Assembly (NCBI GenBank): GCA_934149465.1
Contig: CAKPEZ010000002.1
Location: 102,866 to 166,865 of the forward strand
DNA length: 64,000 nucleotides
Reading direction: 5' to 3'
Source: an uncultured Bacilli bacterium
GTDB taxonomy: Bacteria > Bacillota_I > Bacilli_A > RF39 > UBA660
A program made the position numbers and the translations under genes. The notes below the pieces were generated by a model, which did not search any database, had not been told where the DNA came from, and saw nothing but the letters and a program-made list of their open reading frames with translations. Of this stretch, positions 8,529 through 17,512 are shown one piece after another; the first letter of the stretch is position 1, and each line of letters begins with the position of its first letter.

Positions 8529-9614
8529 TTGAGAGTAATTATTAGTGCTGGCGGAACTGGAGGACATATTATTCCAGCAATAGCAATTATGAATAAAATA
8601 AAAGAAAAAGAACCAGATAGTGAGTTTTTATATATTGGAACTCATAATAGAATGGAAAAAGACTTAATTCCTGAAATGGGAATTAGATATGAAGCTATTA
8701 CAATAAATGGACTTAGAAGGAAAATAAGCTTAGATAATATTAAAAATATTGGTAATTATCTAAAGGCTTTAAAAAAGTGTAAAAAAATTATATCTGAATT
8801 TAAACCAGACGTTGTAGTAGGAGCAGGTGGATATGTAACTGCCCCAGTTATTTATACTGCAAAAAAACTAGGATATAAAACTTTTATTCATGAACAAAAC
8901 AGTGTTGTTGGTTTATCAAATAAATATTTAAGTAGATATGCAGATAAAGTAGGAGTGTCTTTTGAAAGTACTATGAAAGACTTTGATTCTAAAAAAGTTG
9001 TTCTAACAGGAAATCCTAGTAGTGAAAAAGCTTTATTAGCAAAGAAAGCAACTAAAGAAGAGTACAAGTTAAGTAAAAATAAAAAATTAGTTTTAATTGT
9101 AATGGGAAGCTTAGGTAGTAGCACTGTTAATAATAAAATAGTAAATATGCTTGATGATTTTAAAGATAAAAATTATGAAGTTGTATTTGTAACTGGTAAT
9201 TCTTATTATAATAAAGTTAAAGATTTAAAAGTTCCCTCTAATGTTAAAGTAGTTCCTTTTATATATGAAATGCCTTCATTAATGAAAATAACTGATTTAA
9301 TGATTACTAGAGCAGGAGCTTCAACAATGAGTGAAATTATGGCAATTGGACTTCCTTCAATATTTATACCAAGTCCTTACGTTGCTAATAATCATCAATA
9401 TAAAAACGCTATGGATTTAGTAAAAAGAAAAGCTGGATTAATACTAGAAGAAAAAGATCTAACTAAAGAAAAATTACTACAAATGATTGATGATTTACTT
9501 AATAACCCTAAAGAATATCAAATGATAAAAAGTAACTTAGTAGCGCTAGGAATTTCTGATAGTGCTGAAAAAATATACAATGTATTAAGAAAGCTCGTGG
9601 ATAATGATGGATGA
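8529..9614 (+). CDS. murG: UDP-GlcNAc:lipid I N-acetylglucosaminyltransferase MurG
   Basis: This 361-residue GT-B glycosyltransferase adds GlcNAc to lipid I to make lipid II, on the cytoplasmic face of the membrane. The glycine-rich GGTGGH motif lies at residues 8-13. GAGGYVTAPV near 98 and HEQNSVVGLSNK near 118 are family signatures. The UDP-GlcNAc site includes TRAGASTMSEIMAIGLPSI in the C-terminal half. Length is normal for the family. The start is a TTG with an AGAAGGTGG ribosome site; no ATG is better placed. It overlaps murB by 11 bases, so it is the first gene of an envelope operon. Confidence 0.96.
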   Translation: MRVIISAGGTGGHIIPAIAIMNKIKEKEPDSEFLYIGTHNRMEKDLIPEMGIRYEAITINGLRRKISLDNIKNIGNYLKALKKCKKIISEFKPDVVVGAGGYVTAPVIYTAKKLGYKTFIHEQNSVVGLSNKYLSRYADKVGVSFESTMKDFDSKKVVLTGNPSSEKALLAKKATKEEYKLSKNKKLVLIVMGSLGSSTVNNKIVNMLDDFKDKNYEVVFVTGNSYYNKVKDLKVPSNVKVVPFIYEMPSLMKITDLMITRAGASTMSEIMAIGLPSIFIPSPYVANNHQYKNAMDLVKRKAGLILEEKDLTKEKLLQMIDDLLNNPKEYQMIKSNLVALGISDSAEKIYNVLRKLVDNDG

Positions 9615-10506
9615 TTTTGGAAAATATGTAAAAAAAAATAAATTAGGAAAATTATTAGAAGAATTTAGTTTAAAAGGATATAATACTTATAATGTTAATG
9701 GTAAAGCTCGTTATATTGTATATCCTAATGATGTAGAAGGATTAAAAGGAATAGTTCGTTATTTAAAAGAAAATAATTTAAAATATCAAGTTTTAGGATA
9801 TGGAAGTAACGTAATTTTTTATAATAAATATTATGATGGTGTAATTATTAAATTAGATTTATTTAATAACTTAGAAATAAAGAATAATAAAGTAATAGTA
9901 GGAAGTGGTTATTCTCTTATTAAAGTAGCATTAAAGACTGCTAAATTAGGATTAACAGGATTAGAATTTGCTTCTGGAATACCTGGTAGTGTTGGTGGAG
10001 CTGTAGTAATGAATGCAGGAGCATATAAATCAGATATGGGATATGTCGTTCAAAAGGTAAAAGTCTTAACTCCTGATCTTGAAGTAAAAACTTTATATAA
10101 TAAGGATTTAAACTATCATTATCGTACATCTTTTTTAAAAGAAAATAAAGATTATATTGTATTAGAAGCAACTCTTTCTTTAAAACATGGGAAAAAAGAG
10201 GCGATAATGGATTTAATTAAGACAAGAAAAGAAAAAAGATTTGCATCTCAGCCACTAGAATATCCGTCAGCAGGAAGTGTTTTTAGAAATCCTAAAGATA
10301 TGTATGCAGGAGAATTAATTGAAAAAAGTAATCTAAAAAAGACTAATATAAATGGGGCAGAGGTTTCAGAAAAACATGCTAATTTTATTATTAATAAAGG
10401 TAAATGCTCTGGTAAAGATATAGCTGATTTAATTGAATTAGTTCAAAAAAAAGTAAAAGAAGATCATGGTGTTGATCTAATCTTAGAACAAGAAATTATA
10501 AAATAG
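9604..10506 (+). CDS. murB: UDP-N-acetylenolpyruvoylglucosamine reductase MurB
   Basis: This 300-residue FAD enzyme reduces the enolpyruvyl group to complete UDP-MurNAc. The FAD-binding region has GYGSNVIF near 62 and ASGIPGSVGGAVVMNAGAY near 123. The catalytic serine is in AGSVFRNP (Ser near 225), the substrate site has EKHANFIIN, and the C-terminal ILEQEI supplies the catalytic Glu. The short form without the extra loop is the type II enzyme usual in Firmicutes. Two adjacent ATG codons overlap the end of murG. A 12-base gap leads to ftsQ. Confidence 0.96.
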   Translation: MMDDFGKYVKKNKLGKLLEEFSLKGYNTYNVNGKARYIVYPNDVEGLKGIVRYLKENNLKYQVLGYGSNVIFYNKYYDGVIIKLDLFNNLEIKNNKVIVGSGYSLIKVALKTAKLGLTGLEFASGIPGSVGGAVVMNAGAYKSDMGYVVQKVKVLTPDLEVKTLYNKDLNYHYRTSFLKENKDYIVLEATLSLKHGKKEAIMDLIKTRKEKRFASQPLEYPSAGSVFRNPKDMYAGELIEKSNLKKTNINGAEVSEKHANFIINKGKCSGKDIADLIELVQKKVKEDHGVDLILEQEIIK

Positions 10507-10518
10507 GAGGAACATATT

Positions 10519-11220
10519 ATGGATGATACTAAAAAGAAGATTAAGATTAAAGTGAAAAAGAAAAAAATAAATTTAAAAAAGATCTTAGTCTTATTATTAG
10601 GATTATATCTATTATACTTTTTAGTATCATCTATTTTAAAAATGCCAATTAAAAATATCTACGTAACTGGTAATAATTATTTATCTGATAAAGAAGTATT
10701 AGAACTTGCTGGTATTAAAGATTATCCATCTTACTTTCTTACTACTAAAAGAAAAATGACTAAAGAATTACTAAAAAATAAATATATAAAAGAAGTAAAG
10801 ATAGAAAAAAAATTCTTTTGGAAAGTATATCTAAATATTTCAGAATACAAAGTTCTAGCTTTAGATAAAGTAACTGGTAAAATAATCTTAGAAAACGGTA
10901 AAAAAGAAGAAAACACTTATAATATTAGAGATATTCCTATTCTTTTAAATGAAATTGATGAAAAAGAATATACTAAATTTATTAAAGCATTTAGTAAAGT
11001 AGATAGTGATATATTAAATCAAATATCAGAAATAGAGTATGCTCCTTCTAACGTTGATAACAAGCGTTTTATTTTATATATGAATGATACTAATTATGTA
11101 TATATATCTTTGGATAAAATAGATAAACTAAATGAATATAATAAAATAAAAAATGATTTAGAAGGAAAAAAAGGTATTCTTTATCTAGATTCAGGAAATT
11201 ATTTTGAAATTAGAAAATAA
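10519..11220 (+). CDS. ftsQ: cell division protein FtsQ/DivIB
   Basis: This 233-residue protein has a very basic cytoplasmic tail (residues 1-25), one membrane helix (about 26-43) and an extracytoplasmic POTRA domain beginning IKNIYVTGNNYLSDKEVL. This is the FtsQ/DivIB layout, which links the divisome proteins DivIC/FtsB and FtsL. Sequence conservation is low, as normal for the family. Placement directly after murG-murB is the classic gene order and strengthens the call. It has an AGGAGG ribosome site. Confidence 0.88.
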   Translation: MDDTKKKIKIKVKKKKINLKKILVLLLGLYLLYFLVSSILKMPIKNIYVTGNNYLSDKEVLELAGIKDYPSYFLTTKRKMTKELLKNKYIKEVKIEKKFFWKVYLNISEYKVLALDKVTGKIILENGKKEENTYNIRDIPILLNEIDEKEYTKFIKAFSKVDSDILNQISEIEYAPSNVDNKRFILYMNDTNYVYISLDKIDKLNEYNKIKNDLEGKKGILYLDSGNYFEIRK

Positions 11221-11271
11221 AAATTGTTATATTTTAAAAGTTATATTATAATATTAAGAAGAGGTAAAAAA

Positions 11272-12003
11272 ATGAATAACGATGAATTAAAAATTCCCAA
11301 TCATTTAGCGATTATTATGGATGGCAATGGTAGATGGGCGAAAGAAAGAGGCTTATCTAGAAGTATGGGTCATTTAGAAGGAAGTAAAACATTAGAAAAA
11401 ATTGCTCTTTACGCCTTTGAAAGAGGAGTTAAGATATTAAGTGTTTTTGCTTTTTCAACAGAGAATTTTAAAAGAAGTAAAGAAGAAGTAGATTATTTAA
11501 TGAATTTATTTGTTCAAATGTTTGATTTAAAAAAGAATGTCTTTAATGCTAAAGATATTAAAGTAGTTTTTTCTAAAAAAGAATGTGGATTACCAGATGC
11601 TGTTGAAAAGAAAATAATATCTTTAACAGAAAAAACTAAAAATAACAAGTCAGGAATACTTAATATCTGTATTAATTATGGTGGACAAGATGAAATAGTT
11701 GATACAAGTAAAAAATTAATTAAGCTAGTTAATGAGAAAAAGCTAAATATTGATGATATTACTAAAGAAGTATTTACTAAAAACTTGTATCAAGATTTAG
11801 AGCCAATAGACTTACTTATTAGAACAAGCGGGGAACAGCGTATTAGTAATTTTATGCTATGGCAAATGGCTTATTCAGAGCTATATTTTACAAAAACATA
11901 TTTTCCTTCATTTAATGAAAATGATTTAGAAGAAGCTTTTTTAGCGTATAATAAAAGAGAAAGAAGATTTGGTGGGATAAAAGATGAAAAAAAGAATAAT
12001 TAG
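11272..12003 (+). CDS. uppS: isoprenyl transferase, undecaprenyl diphosphate synthase
   Basis: This 243-residue cis-prenyltransferase makes the C55 carrier lipid for wall synthesis. The substrate Asp is in IIMDGNGRWAKERG near residues 14-25, STENFKRS follows, and DLLIRTSGEQRISNFMLWQ with AYSELYF form the C-terminal signature. The frame is open from a TTG at 11224. The ATG at 11272 has the GAAGAGG ribosome site and the normal family N-terminus (IPNHLAIIMDGN), so it is chosen. A possible TATAAT lies at 11247. The 3' end overlaps cdsA by 20 bases. Confidence 0.96.
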   Translation: MNNDELKIPNHLAIIMDGNGRWAKERGLSRSMGHLEGSKTLEKIALYAFERGVKILSVFAFSTENFKRSKEEVDYLMNLFVQMFDLKKNVFNAKDIKVVFSKKECGLPDAVEKKIISLTEKTKNNKSGILNICINYGGQDEIVDTSKKLIKLVNEKKLNIDDITKEVFTKNLYQDLEPIDLLIRTSGEQRISNFMLWQMAYSELYFTKTYFPSFNENDLEEAFLAYNKRERRFGGIKDEKKNN

Positions 12004-12763
12004 TGCAGTTATAATATTAATAGTAACAATTAGCTCTTTACTTGTTTCTAAAGATGTTTTTGGAATATATCTTTTTATTAGTGCTATTTTAGCTATGAAA
12101 GAAGTACTTGCTACAAGAGAAAGTAAGAAAAAATTAGAATTTATTAGTTTTATTAGTTATGTGATAACTAGTCTATTAGTAACTAATAAGTGGCTTTTTA
12201 ATTTTAATCTAGTATCTTTAATAATTCTAGATTTAATCTTATTTTTTACTCCAATTATTTTTTATAATAATGATGAAAAATATAATATTATGGATGCTTG
12301 CTATTTAATTGGAATGACTTTATTAATAGGAATATCTTTAAATGGATTATTATTATTTAGAATTGAGAATATTTTCTTAGCGCTTCTTGTATATGTAGTT
12401 TGTTATATAACAGATACTTATGCTTATATTGGAGGAAGCTTAATAGGAAAGCATAAACTTACTAGTATTTCTCCAAAGAAAACTTGGGAAGGAAGTATAA
12501 TTGCAACAGTAGTTGGTTCTTTCATAACAACCTTATACTTACTTGCTTTCTTAAAACAAAGTAATATATTACTTTGCATAATAATTAGTATTTTCTTAAC
12601 GATAGTATGTCAATTTGGAGATCTAATTTTCAGTAGTATAAAAAGACATTTTAAAATTAAAGATTTTTCTAATTTAATACCTGGACATGGTGGTATGTTA
12701 GATCGGCTTGATAGTATTATTTTTGTTTCATTAATGCTAATAATACTTAGTAGTTTAATATAA
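11984..12763 (+). CDS. cdsA: phosphatidate cytidylyltransferase CdsA
   Basis: This 259-residue integral membrane enzyme makes CDP-diacylglycerol, the precursor of phosphatidylglycerol. About seven or eight hydrophobic helices are visible. The diagnostic C-terminal signature is present as KRHFKIKDFSNLIPGHGG followed by MLDRLDS, with SPKKTWEGS upstream. It starts within the end of uppS, an order (uppS-cdsA-rseP) found widely in Firmicutes, and its product feeds the pgsA-type enzyme encoded near 49.9 kb. Confidence 0.95.
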   Translation: MKKRIISAVIILIVTISSLLVSKDVFGIYLFISAILAMKEVLATRESKKKLEFISFISYVITSLLVTNKWLFNFNLVSLIILDLILFFTPIIFYNNDEKYNIMDACYLIGMTLLIGISLNGLLLFRIENIFLALLVYVVCYITDTYAYIGGSLIGKHKLTSISPKKTWEGSIIATVVGSFITTLYLLAFLKQSNILLCIIISIFLTIVCQFGDLIFSSIKRHFKIKDFSNLIPGHGGMLDRLDSIIFVSLMLIILSSLI

Positions 12764-12774
12764 GGGAGGTAATT

Positions 12775-13818
12775 ATGACACTAATATATTTTATTTTAAT
12801 TCTAGGAGCAACAATATTTGTTCATGAATTTGGGCACTTTCTATTTGCTAAATTAGCAAATATTTATGTTTATGAATTTTCAATAGGAATGGGTAAAAAG
12901 ATTTTTTCTTTTAAAAGTAAGAAAGGAGAAACTGAATATAATATTCGTCTTATTCCATTAGGAGGATTTGTTCGCTTGGCTGGAGAAGATGTTTCTGATG
13001 GTGATACCATTTCTAAAGATCGTCTTCTTGGTAATAAAGGATTTTGGCAAAGATTTTTTACAATGTTCGCAGGAGCAGGATTTAATTTTCTTTTCGCTTT
13101 TATTGTTTTATTTATGACTGCTTTGATATGGGGAAGTACTAGCAATAAACCTATTTTAGGAAATGTTCCTAATGATTATCCAGCATATCAAGCAGGACTT
13201 CGTGAAGGAGATAAAATTATCTATGTTAATGATAAGAAAATTAAAACTTGGGATGATGTTACTTGGGAATTATCTTTAAATAATGGGAAAAGCATGGAAT
13301 TTGTTGTAACCGATCAAAATAATAAAGAAAAAAAAGTAACAGTAAAACCTTTGGAAGAAAAGGATGAAAATGGGGAAATAACTTATAAATATGGAGTAGG
13401 TTTAAAAACAGTTAAACTAACTGGTATTGCTAATTCATTTAATTACGCAGTAGTTAAAAGTGGATCTTTATTCAAAATGATGTTTAAAACATTAGGAAGT
13501 TTATTTACTGGTGGTGTTAGCGTTAATGATTTATCTGGTCCAGTTGGAATTTATAGTGTTGTTGATTCCCAAGCTAAAGCAGGAATAGCAAGTTTATTAT
13601 ATTTAGTAGCGTTCTTAAGTATTAACGTTGGAGTAATTAATTTAATTCCATTCCCAGCATTTGATGGTGGTAGAATATTGTTCTTATTTATTGAAAAAAT
13701 TAAAGGAAGTCCAGTTGATCCTAAAGTAGAAAATATGATTCATAATATTGGTTTCTTCTTACTACTTGGATTAATGATTTACGTTACATTTAATGATATA
13801 ATTAAACTATTTAGATAA
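12775..13818 (+). CDS. rseP: site-2 membrane metalloprotease RseP/RasP
   Basis: This 347-residue intramembrane zinc protease has HEFGH at residues 17-21 in the first helix. A PDZ domain spans about residues 115-205 (GLREGDKIIYVNDKKI), and the third zinc ligand is in NLIPFPAFDGGR near 288-299. RasP cleaves membrane anti-sigma factors and signal-peptide remnants. It has an AGGGAGG ribosome site 11 bases after cdsA and closes the envelope operon, followed by a terminator. Confidence 0.95.
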   Translation: MTLIYFILILGATIFVHEFGHFLFAKLANIYVYEFSIGMGKKIFSFKSKKGETEYNIRLIPLGGFVRLAGEDVSDGDTISKDRLLGNKGFWQRFFTMFAGAGFNFLFAFIVLFMTALIWGSTSNKPILGNVPNDYPAYQAGLREGDKIIYVNDKKIKTWDDVTWELSLNNGKSMEFVVTDQNNKEKKVTVKPLEEKDENGEITYKYGVGLKTVKLTGIANSFNYAVVKSGSLFKMMFKTLGSLFTGGVSVNDLSGPVGIYSVVDSQAKAGIASLLYLVAFLSINVGVINLIPFPAFDGGRILFLFIEKIKGSPVDPKVENMIHNIGFFLLLGLMIYVTFNDIIKLFR

Positions 13819-13826
13819 AAGATATC

Positions 13827-13852
13827 AAAAAGTCTATTAATTAGACTTTTTT
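13827..13852 (+). terminator. intrinsic terminator of the envelope operon
   Basis: AAAAAGTCTA pairs with TAGACTTTTT around a five-base loop, continuing into T. Confidence 0.85.
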
Positions 13853-13891
13853 CTTATTTAATGATAGTATTATAGTAAGGAAGTGATTTTA

Positions 13892-14428
13892 ATGAATGTA
13901 GAATATGAATGTACTTGCTTAGAGATTAATAAAGAAGAACTTATTAAGAAGCTAGAAGAAATGGGTGCTAAAAGGGAAGGAGATTTCTTTCAAAAAAGAT
14001 ATGTTTATGATTTTAATCCTAAAATTCCTAATAAATGGATTAGACTTAGAACTAATGGAGTAAAATCTACTTTGACTATTAAGAATGTTCTTGATAAGAA
14101 TTCTATTGGAGGAACATTAGAACTAGAAATAGAAGTATCAGATTTTGAAAAGACTAATCTTATTTTAGAAGAACTAGGATATCATCATAGAAATTATCAA
14201 GAAAATAAAAGAACTACTTATAGTTTAGATGGAGTAAATTTTGATATAGATTCTTGGCCTTTTATTCCTACTTATGTTGAGATAGAAGGATATAATGAAG
14301 AAATAGTTAAAGAAATGATTACTAGATTAAATCTTGATAATGAGAAAATTACTAATTATGATGTTACTAGTATTTATGAAGAAATTTATAATATAGATGT
14401 TCTTTCTATAAAAGATTTATATTTTTAG
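13892..14428 (+). CDS. CYTH-domain protein (class IV adenylate cyclase / thiamine-triphosphatase fold)
   Basis: This 178-residue protein has the pattern of the CYTH triphosphate-tunnel fold: a first strand VEYECTCLEI, WIRLRTNG, STLTIKN, LELEIEV and YVEIEGY, alternating acidic and basic strands. CYTH proteins act on triphosphates (tripolyphosphate, thiamine triphosphate, ATP). The usual N-terminal ExExK reads EYECT, so the Lys is missing and activity may differ. A GTG at 13883 is also in frame, but the ATG at 13892 sits at normal distance from the TAAGGAAG ribosome site. It precedes the putative amidoligase gene by about 60 bases. Confidence 0.8.
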   Translation: MNVEYECTCLEINKEELIKKLEEMGAKREGDFFQKRYVYDFNPKIPNKWIRLRTNGVKSTLTIKNVLDKNSIGGTLELEIEVSDFEKTNLILEELGYHHRNYQENKRTTYSLDGVNFDIDSWPFIPTYVEIEGYNEEIVKEMITRLNLDNEKITNYDVTSIYEEIYNIDVLSIKDLYF

Positions 14429-14486
14429 GAGAACTTGACTTCTAAAAAATAAAATATTATCATATAACGTAAAAGAAAGACGTGAT

Positions 14487-15515
14487 ATGATGCTAAAACC
14501 TTTGAAGATAAGTTATGGAAATAATAATATATGGGAATATATAAATCCTAAGAATAATGATTATTTTTCTAAAATGAATGAAATAGAAATTAAAGAATTA
14601 TTATATTATTTAGATGATTACTATCTAGATTACCGAGATACTCTTAACTTAGATAGTAATACTACTTTTGGCGTAGAACTTGAATATGAAGAAATATCTT
14701 ACAAAGTAATAGAGAAGATTTTATATAAAGAAGAACTATATGATTGGCTTAGTAAAAAAGATTTATCTATATCTATTGGCGGAGAAGTAATATCTCCAAT
14801 ATTAAGAGATAACTTAAAAAAATGGCAAGAATTAAAAAGGACTTGCAATATTTTAAATGAGTATGCTAAAACTTTAGATCATTCTAGTACTCATGTTCAT
14901 GTAGGAGCGCATATTTTAGGAGATGATCCTAAAAATTTACTTAATTTTATCAAACTATGGTCAGCCTATGAAAGTATAATCTTTCATTTTTCCTATGGAG
15001 AACACCTTTCAGCAAGACCAATTATTAATATGTATTCTAGTAGATTAAAAGAGATCTTTTATGCAGATTATCACAAAGCTAAGCATAAAAGTGTAGAAGA
15101 AATTTTATATCTAGTTGCCCATCGGAGAACTCAAGCAGTTAATTTTAATAATCTTACTTCTCTAAAAGAAATAAAACCTAAAAATACTATTGAATTTAGA
15201 TGTCCAAATGGTACTTTTGATCCAGTTATTTGTCAAAATAATATTAATTTATTTACTAAATTATTAAAATATGCAAGAAACTCTAACTTTAATGAAGATA
15301 TCGTTGATAGAAGCTTTAAAAATAATCTTAATTTAAGAGATTACGATATCATAAATTTAAAAGAAGCTCTAGAATTAGTTGATTTAATTTTTGATAATAA
15401 TTTAGACAAAATCTATTTTCTAAGACAATACTTAAAATTTTCTTTAACAGGACACACTTTTATTAAAATGTCTCCTCCTTTTACTAAGTATACCTTAACA
15501 AAAAAGAAGCTTTAA
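14487..15515 (+). CDS. putative amidoligase (Amidoligase_2 / COOH-NH2 ligase family)
   Basis: This 342-residue protein carries the motifs of the glutamine-synthetase-fold amidoligases: GVELEYE near 62-68, SSTHVHVGAHILG near 133 and TIEFRCPNGTFDP near 236. In the family, metal- and ATP-binding acids and histidines lie in these segments. Members form amide or peptide bonds, often in peptide tagging, cell-wall or natural-product contexts. No peptide substrate or grasp partner is adjacent; the neighbours are a CYTH protein upstream and a convergent extracellular serine hydrolase. The function is therefore not assigned. Two ATG codons are tandem at the start. Confidence 0.72.
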   Translation: MMLKPLKISYGNNNIWEYINPKNNDYFSKMNEIEIKELLYYLDDYYLDYRDTLNLDSNTTFGVELEYEEISYKVIEKILYKEELYDWLSKKDLSISIGGEVISPILRDNLKKWQELKRTCNILNEYAKTLDHSSTHVHVGAHILGDDPKNLLNFIKLWSAYESIIFHFSYGEHLSARPIINMYSSRLKEIFYADYHKAKHKSVEEILYLVAHRRTQAVNFNNLTSLKEIKPKNTIEFRCPNGTFDPVICQNNINLFTKLLKYARNSNFNEDIVDRSFKNNLNLRDYDIINLKEALELVDLIFDNNLDKIYFLRQYLKFSLTGHTFIKMSPPFTKYTLTKKKL

Positions 15516-15528
15516 TCAGCTTCTTTTT
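15501..15528. terminator. bidirectional terminator overlapping both stop codons
   Basis: AAAAAGAAGCT pairs perfectly with AGCTTCTTTTT around the loop TTAATC. The stop codons of the convergent amidoligase and serine-hydrolase genes both lie in TTAA of this loop, so the genes overlap by four bases inside the terminator. Confidence 0.9.
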
Positions 15529-16606
15529 GATTTAAATATTTATTATAACAACTCTTAGATTTTAAAGAAGTATATTCTTCATGAATTTCTCTTACTATAG
15601 AACTAACATTTTTAAAGAAACTTTCAAAATTATTAGTATATTGCTTAGTAGTAAGAACAGAAAGTAGGTAAGGATTATCATCAAATATTAAAGCATTATC
15701 ATGAACATATTCCTTTTCAAGACCATATTTATTAGCAATCAACTTAAAATCAGTACCATTAGTAATATATTTAACACCGCTATCAACAAAATAACTAACA
15801 AGTTCTTGATCAAGTTCTGTATTTTCTAAATAAAACTTATTATATAATACTCTCATATAAGTATTAGCATCTTTAGCACTAATATTTCCAAAATATTGAT
15901 TATAAGTCATTAAAGAATCAACATTATACTGTTTCCAGTACTTTTTAATATTATCTATTCCTAAATAATCGCAAAGTAGTTTATGAGCAATATTATCGCT
16001 ATTGATAATTGCAACCTTACATAAATACCTAACTGTATATTTACTTCCTACTTTATCATTTTTTATAACACCAGTCCCACCTAAATAATACTTAGCTAAA
16101 TAAGTAACTTCATCTTCTAAATTAATCTTATTTTGCTTAGCTAAATCATAAGCATATATTACTACTGCTGCTTTTACAGTAGAAGCTGCAAATAAAGAAT
16201 TCTTACTATTATAAGATAAATTAAATCCACTAGAAATATCCTCATAAGAAAAAGCAAAAGCATTAGAATCATATTTAAAAAGATTATTTAACTTATTAAT
16301 ATTATTAGTTAATTTAGTAGAGTACTCTTTCTGATCAAGAGGATTCTTTATACAATCAGTAAATTTATCAATAGCAGATTTATCATATTTAAGATTATTA
16401 TTAGGATCATTTTGATAATTCTCATAATCTTCTTTTAATTTATCATCTAACTTCTCAATTTGTTTTTGATAATTTAAGTTATTAATCATTTTTTTAACTA
16501 AGTTATAGCTTAATGCTAAGACTATTCCACAAAAAATTCCAATAGTAATTGCAAGCCACGTTTTTATTTTTCTTTTTGGTTTCTTTTTACTCACATCAAT
16601 TCCCAC
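15512..16606 (-). CDS. membrane-anchored serine hydrolase, class A beta-lactamase-like fold
   Basis: This 364-residue protein has a basic tail and one membrane helix (about residues 17-37), a charged helical linker, then a penicillin-binding-type domain outside the cell. SxxK is ASTVKAAV (Ser142, Lys145) and SDN is NSDNIAH (203-205). The third motif, normally HKTG, reads NKYG near 293, with the family HDNALI after it, so the KTG triad is altered. It could be a wall hydrolase or transpeptidase-like enzyme rather than a true beta-lactamase. The start is uncertain: GTG at 16606 has no well-spaced ribosome site, and a GTG at 16594 (four codons in) is an alternative. Confidence 0.72.
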   Translation of the reverse strand: MGIDVSKKKPKRKIKTWLAITIGIFCGIVLALSYNLVKKMINNLNYQKQIEKLDDKLKEDYENYQNDPNNNLKYDKSAIDKFTDCIKNPLDQKEYSTKLTNNINKLNNLFKYDSNAFAFSYEDISSGFNLSYNSKNSLFAASTVKAAVVIYAYDLAKQNKINLEDEVTYLAKYYLGGTGVIKNDKVGSKYTVRYLCKVAIINSDNIAHKLLCDYLGIDNIKKYWKQYNVDSLMTYNQYFGNISAKDANTYMRVLYNKFYLENTELDQELVSYFVDSGVKYITNGTDFKLIANKYGLEKEYVHDNALIFDDNPYLLSVLTTKQYTNNFESFFKNVSSIVREIHEEYTSLKSKSCYNKYLNQKEAD

Positions 16607-16773
16607 TTTCTAATATTATAAAATAATTATACACCTATTCTAACAATAAGAAAAGGATTATTATTTAGTGCAAAAACATAAAAGGTTAACTAACATGAAA
16701 TTTTATTAATAAAAATATTGACTTTTCTATAGAAAATATGATAAATTTTAATAAATTAGAAAGGCAGATATAT

Positions 16774-17358
16774 ATGAATAACAAAGGTACTATCAAGTTA
16801 GAAACTAAAAATTTAATCTTAAGAAAAGGAACAATAGAAGATGCTAAAATGATATATGAAAATTATGGAATAGATCCACTAGTATCAAAGTATGTTGTTT
16901 GGAATAGGCATGAAAGTATAGATGATGCACTAAATTTAATGAGAAAGTGGGAAGAAAGTTATCAAGATAAAAATTCTTATAAATGGCTAGTAGCAGAAAA
17001 AGAAACAAATGAAGTAATTGGTTCAATATCTGCTGTAAAAGTAGATATAAAAAATAAAACTATTGAATTAGGATATTGCTTTGGATCTAAGTGGTGGAAT
17101 AAGGGGTACGCAACGGAAACTTTAAAGAGAGTAATAAAATTTTTCTTTGAAGAAGAGAATGTAGAAACAATTTGCGCCAGACATTTGACTGATAACAAAG
17201 CTAGCGGTAAAGTCATGTTAAAGTCTGGGATGATTTTTGAGGGAATATTAAGAAATAGAATGATCGACAAAGTAACTGGCAAACCAATGGGACTAGCTTC
17301 TTATTCAATAATAAAGGATGATTATTTTAAAAATAAAGGAAATCAAAGATATGAATAG
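16774..17358 (+). CDS. GNAT-family N-acetyltransferase (RimJ/RimL type)
   Basis: This 194-residue protein opens LETKNLILRKGTIEDAKMIYENY, as in RimJ/RimL-like acetyltransferases. It contains the acetyl-CoA segment ELGYCFGSKWWNKGYATETL (Q/RxxGxG/A region) near residues 92-111 and the late N-D-K-A-S-x-K-V-M-L-K-S-G-M motif. The acceptor could be an antibiotic, protein N-terminus or other amine. A longer start at 16738 is in frame, but the ATG at 16774 follows an AGAAAGG ribosome site. A weak promoter (TTGACT, 16 bases, GATAAA) lies at 16718. Two short broken-looking frames follow. Confidence 0.88.
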   Translation: MNNKGTIKLETKNLILRKGTIEDAKMIYENYGIDPLVSKYVVWNRHESIDDALNLMRKWEESYQDKNSYKWLVAEKETNEVIGSISAVKVDIKNKTIELGYCFGSKWWNKGYATETLKRVIKFFFEEENVETICARHLTDNKASGKVMLKSGMIFEGILRNRMIDKVTGKPMGLASYSIIKDDYFKNKGNQRYE

Positions 17359-17512
17359 TGATAAAAAAGAATTAATAATAAGAAATGCTAAGATAGAAGA
17401 CGCAGAAAGCATAGTTAAGTGTAAAAATAAAATTTCTGAATATATAGTATGTGAAATAAATAACAAAGTTGTAGGATTTTTAAGATTTGGAAAAAACAGG
17501 AAAAATTATTGA
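17351..17512 (+). pseudogene. truncated GNAT acetyltransferase remnant
   Basis: A 53-codon frame overlaps the end of the intact GNAT gene by eight bases. It begins with a GNAT start (KELIIRNAKIEDAESI), then jumps to a strand that normally lies some 50 residues later (EYIVCEINNKVVGFLRFG) and stops. This looks like an acetyltransferase with an internal deletion and a lost C-terminus, including the acetyl-CoA loop. It is unlikely to be active. Confidence 0.5.

Noticed and set aside
11224..11271. Longer N-terminus for uppS starting at a TTG
   Set aside because: The ATG at 11272 has a good ribosome site and gives the normal family N-terminus; the extra 16 residues match nothing.
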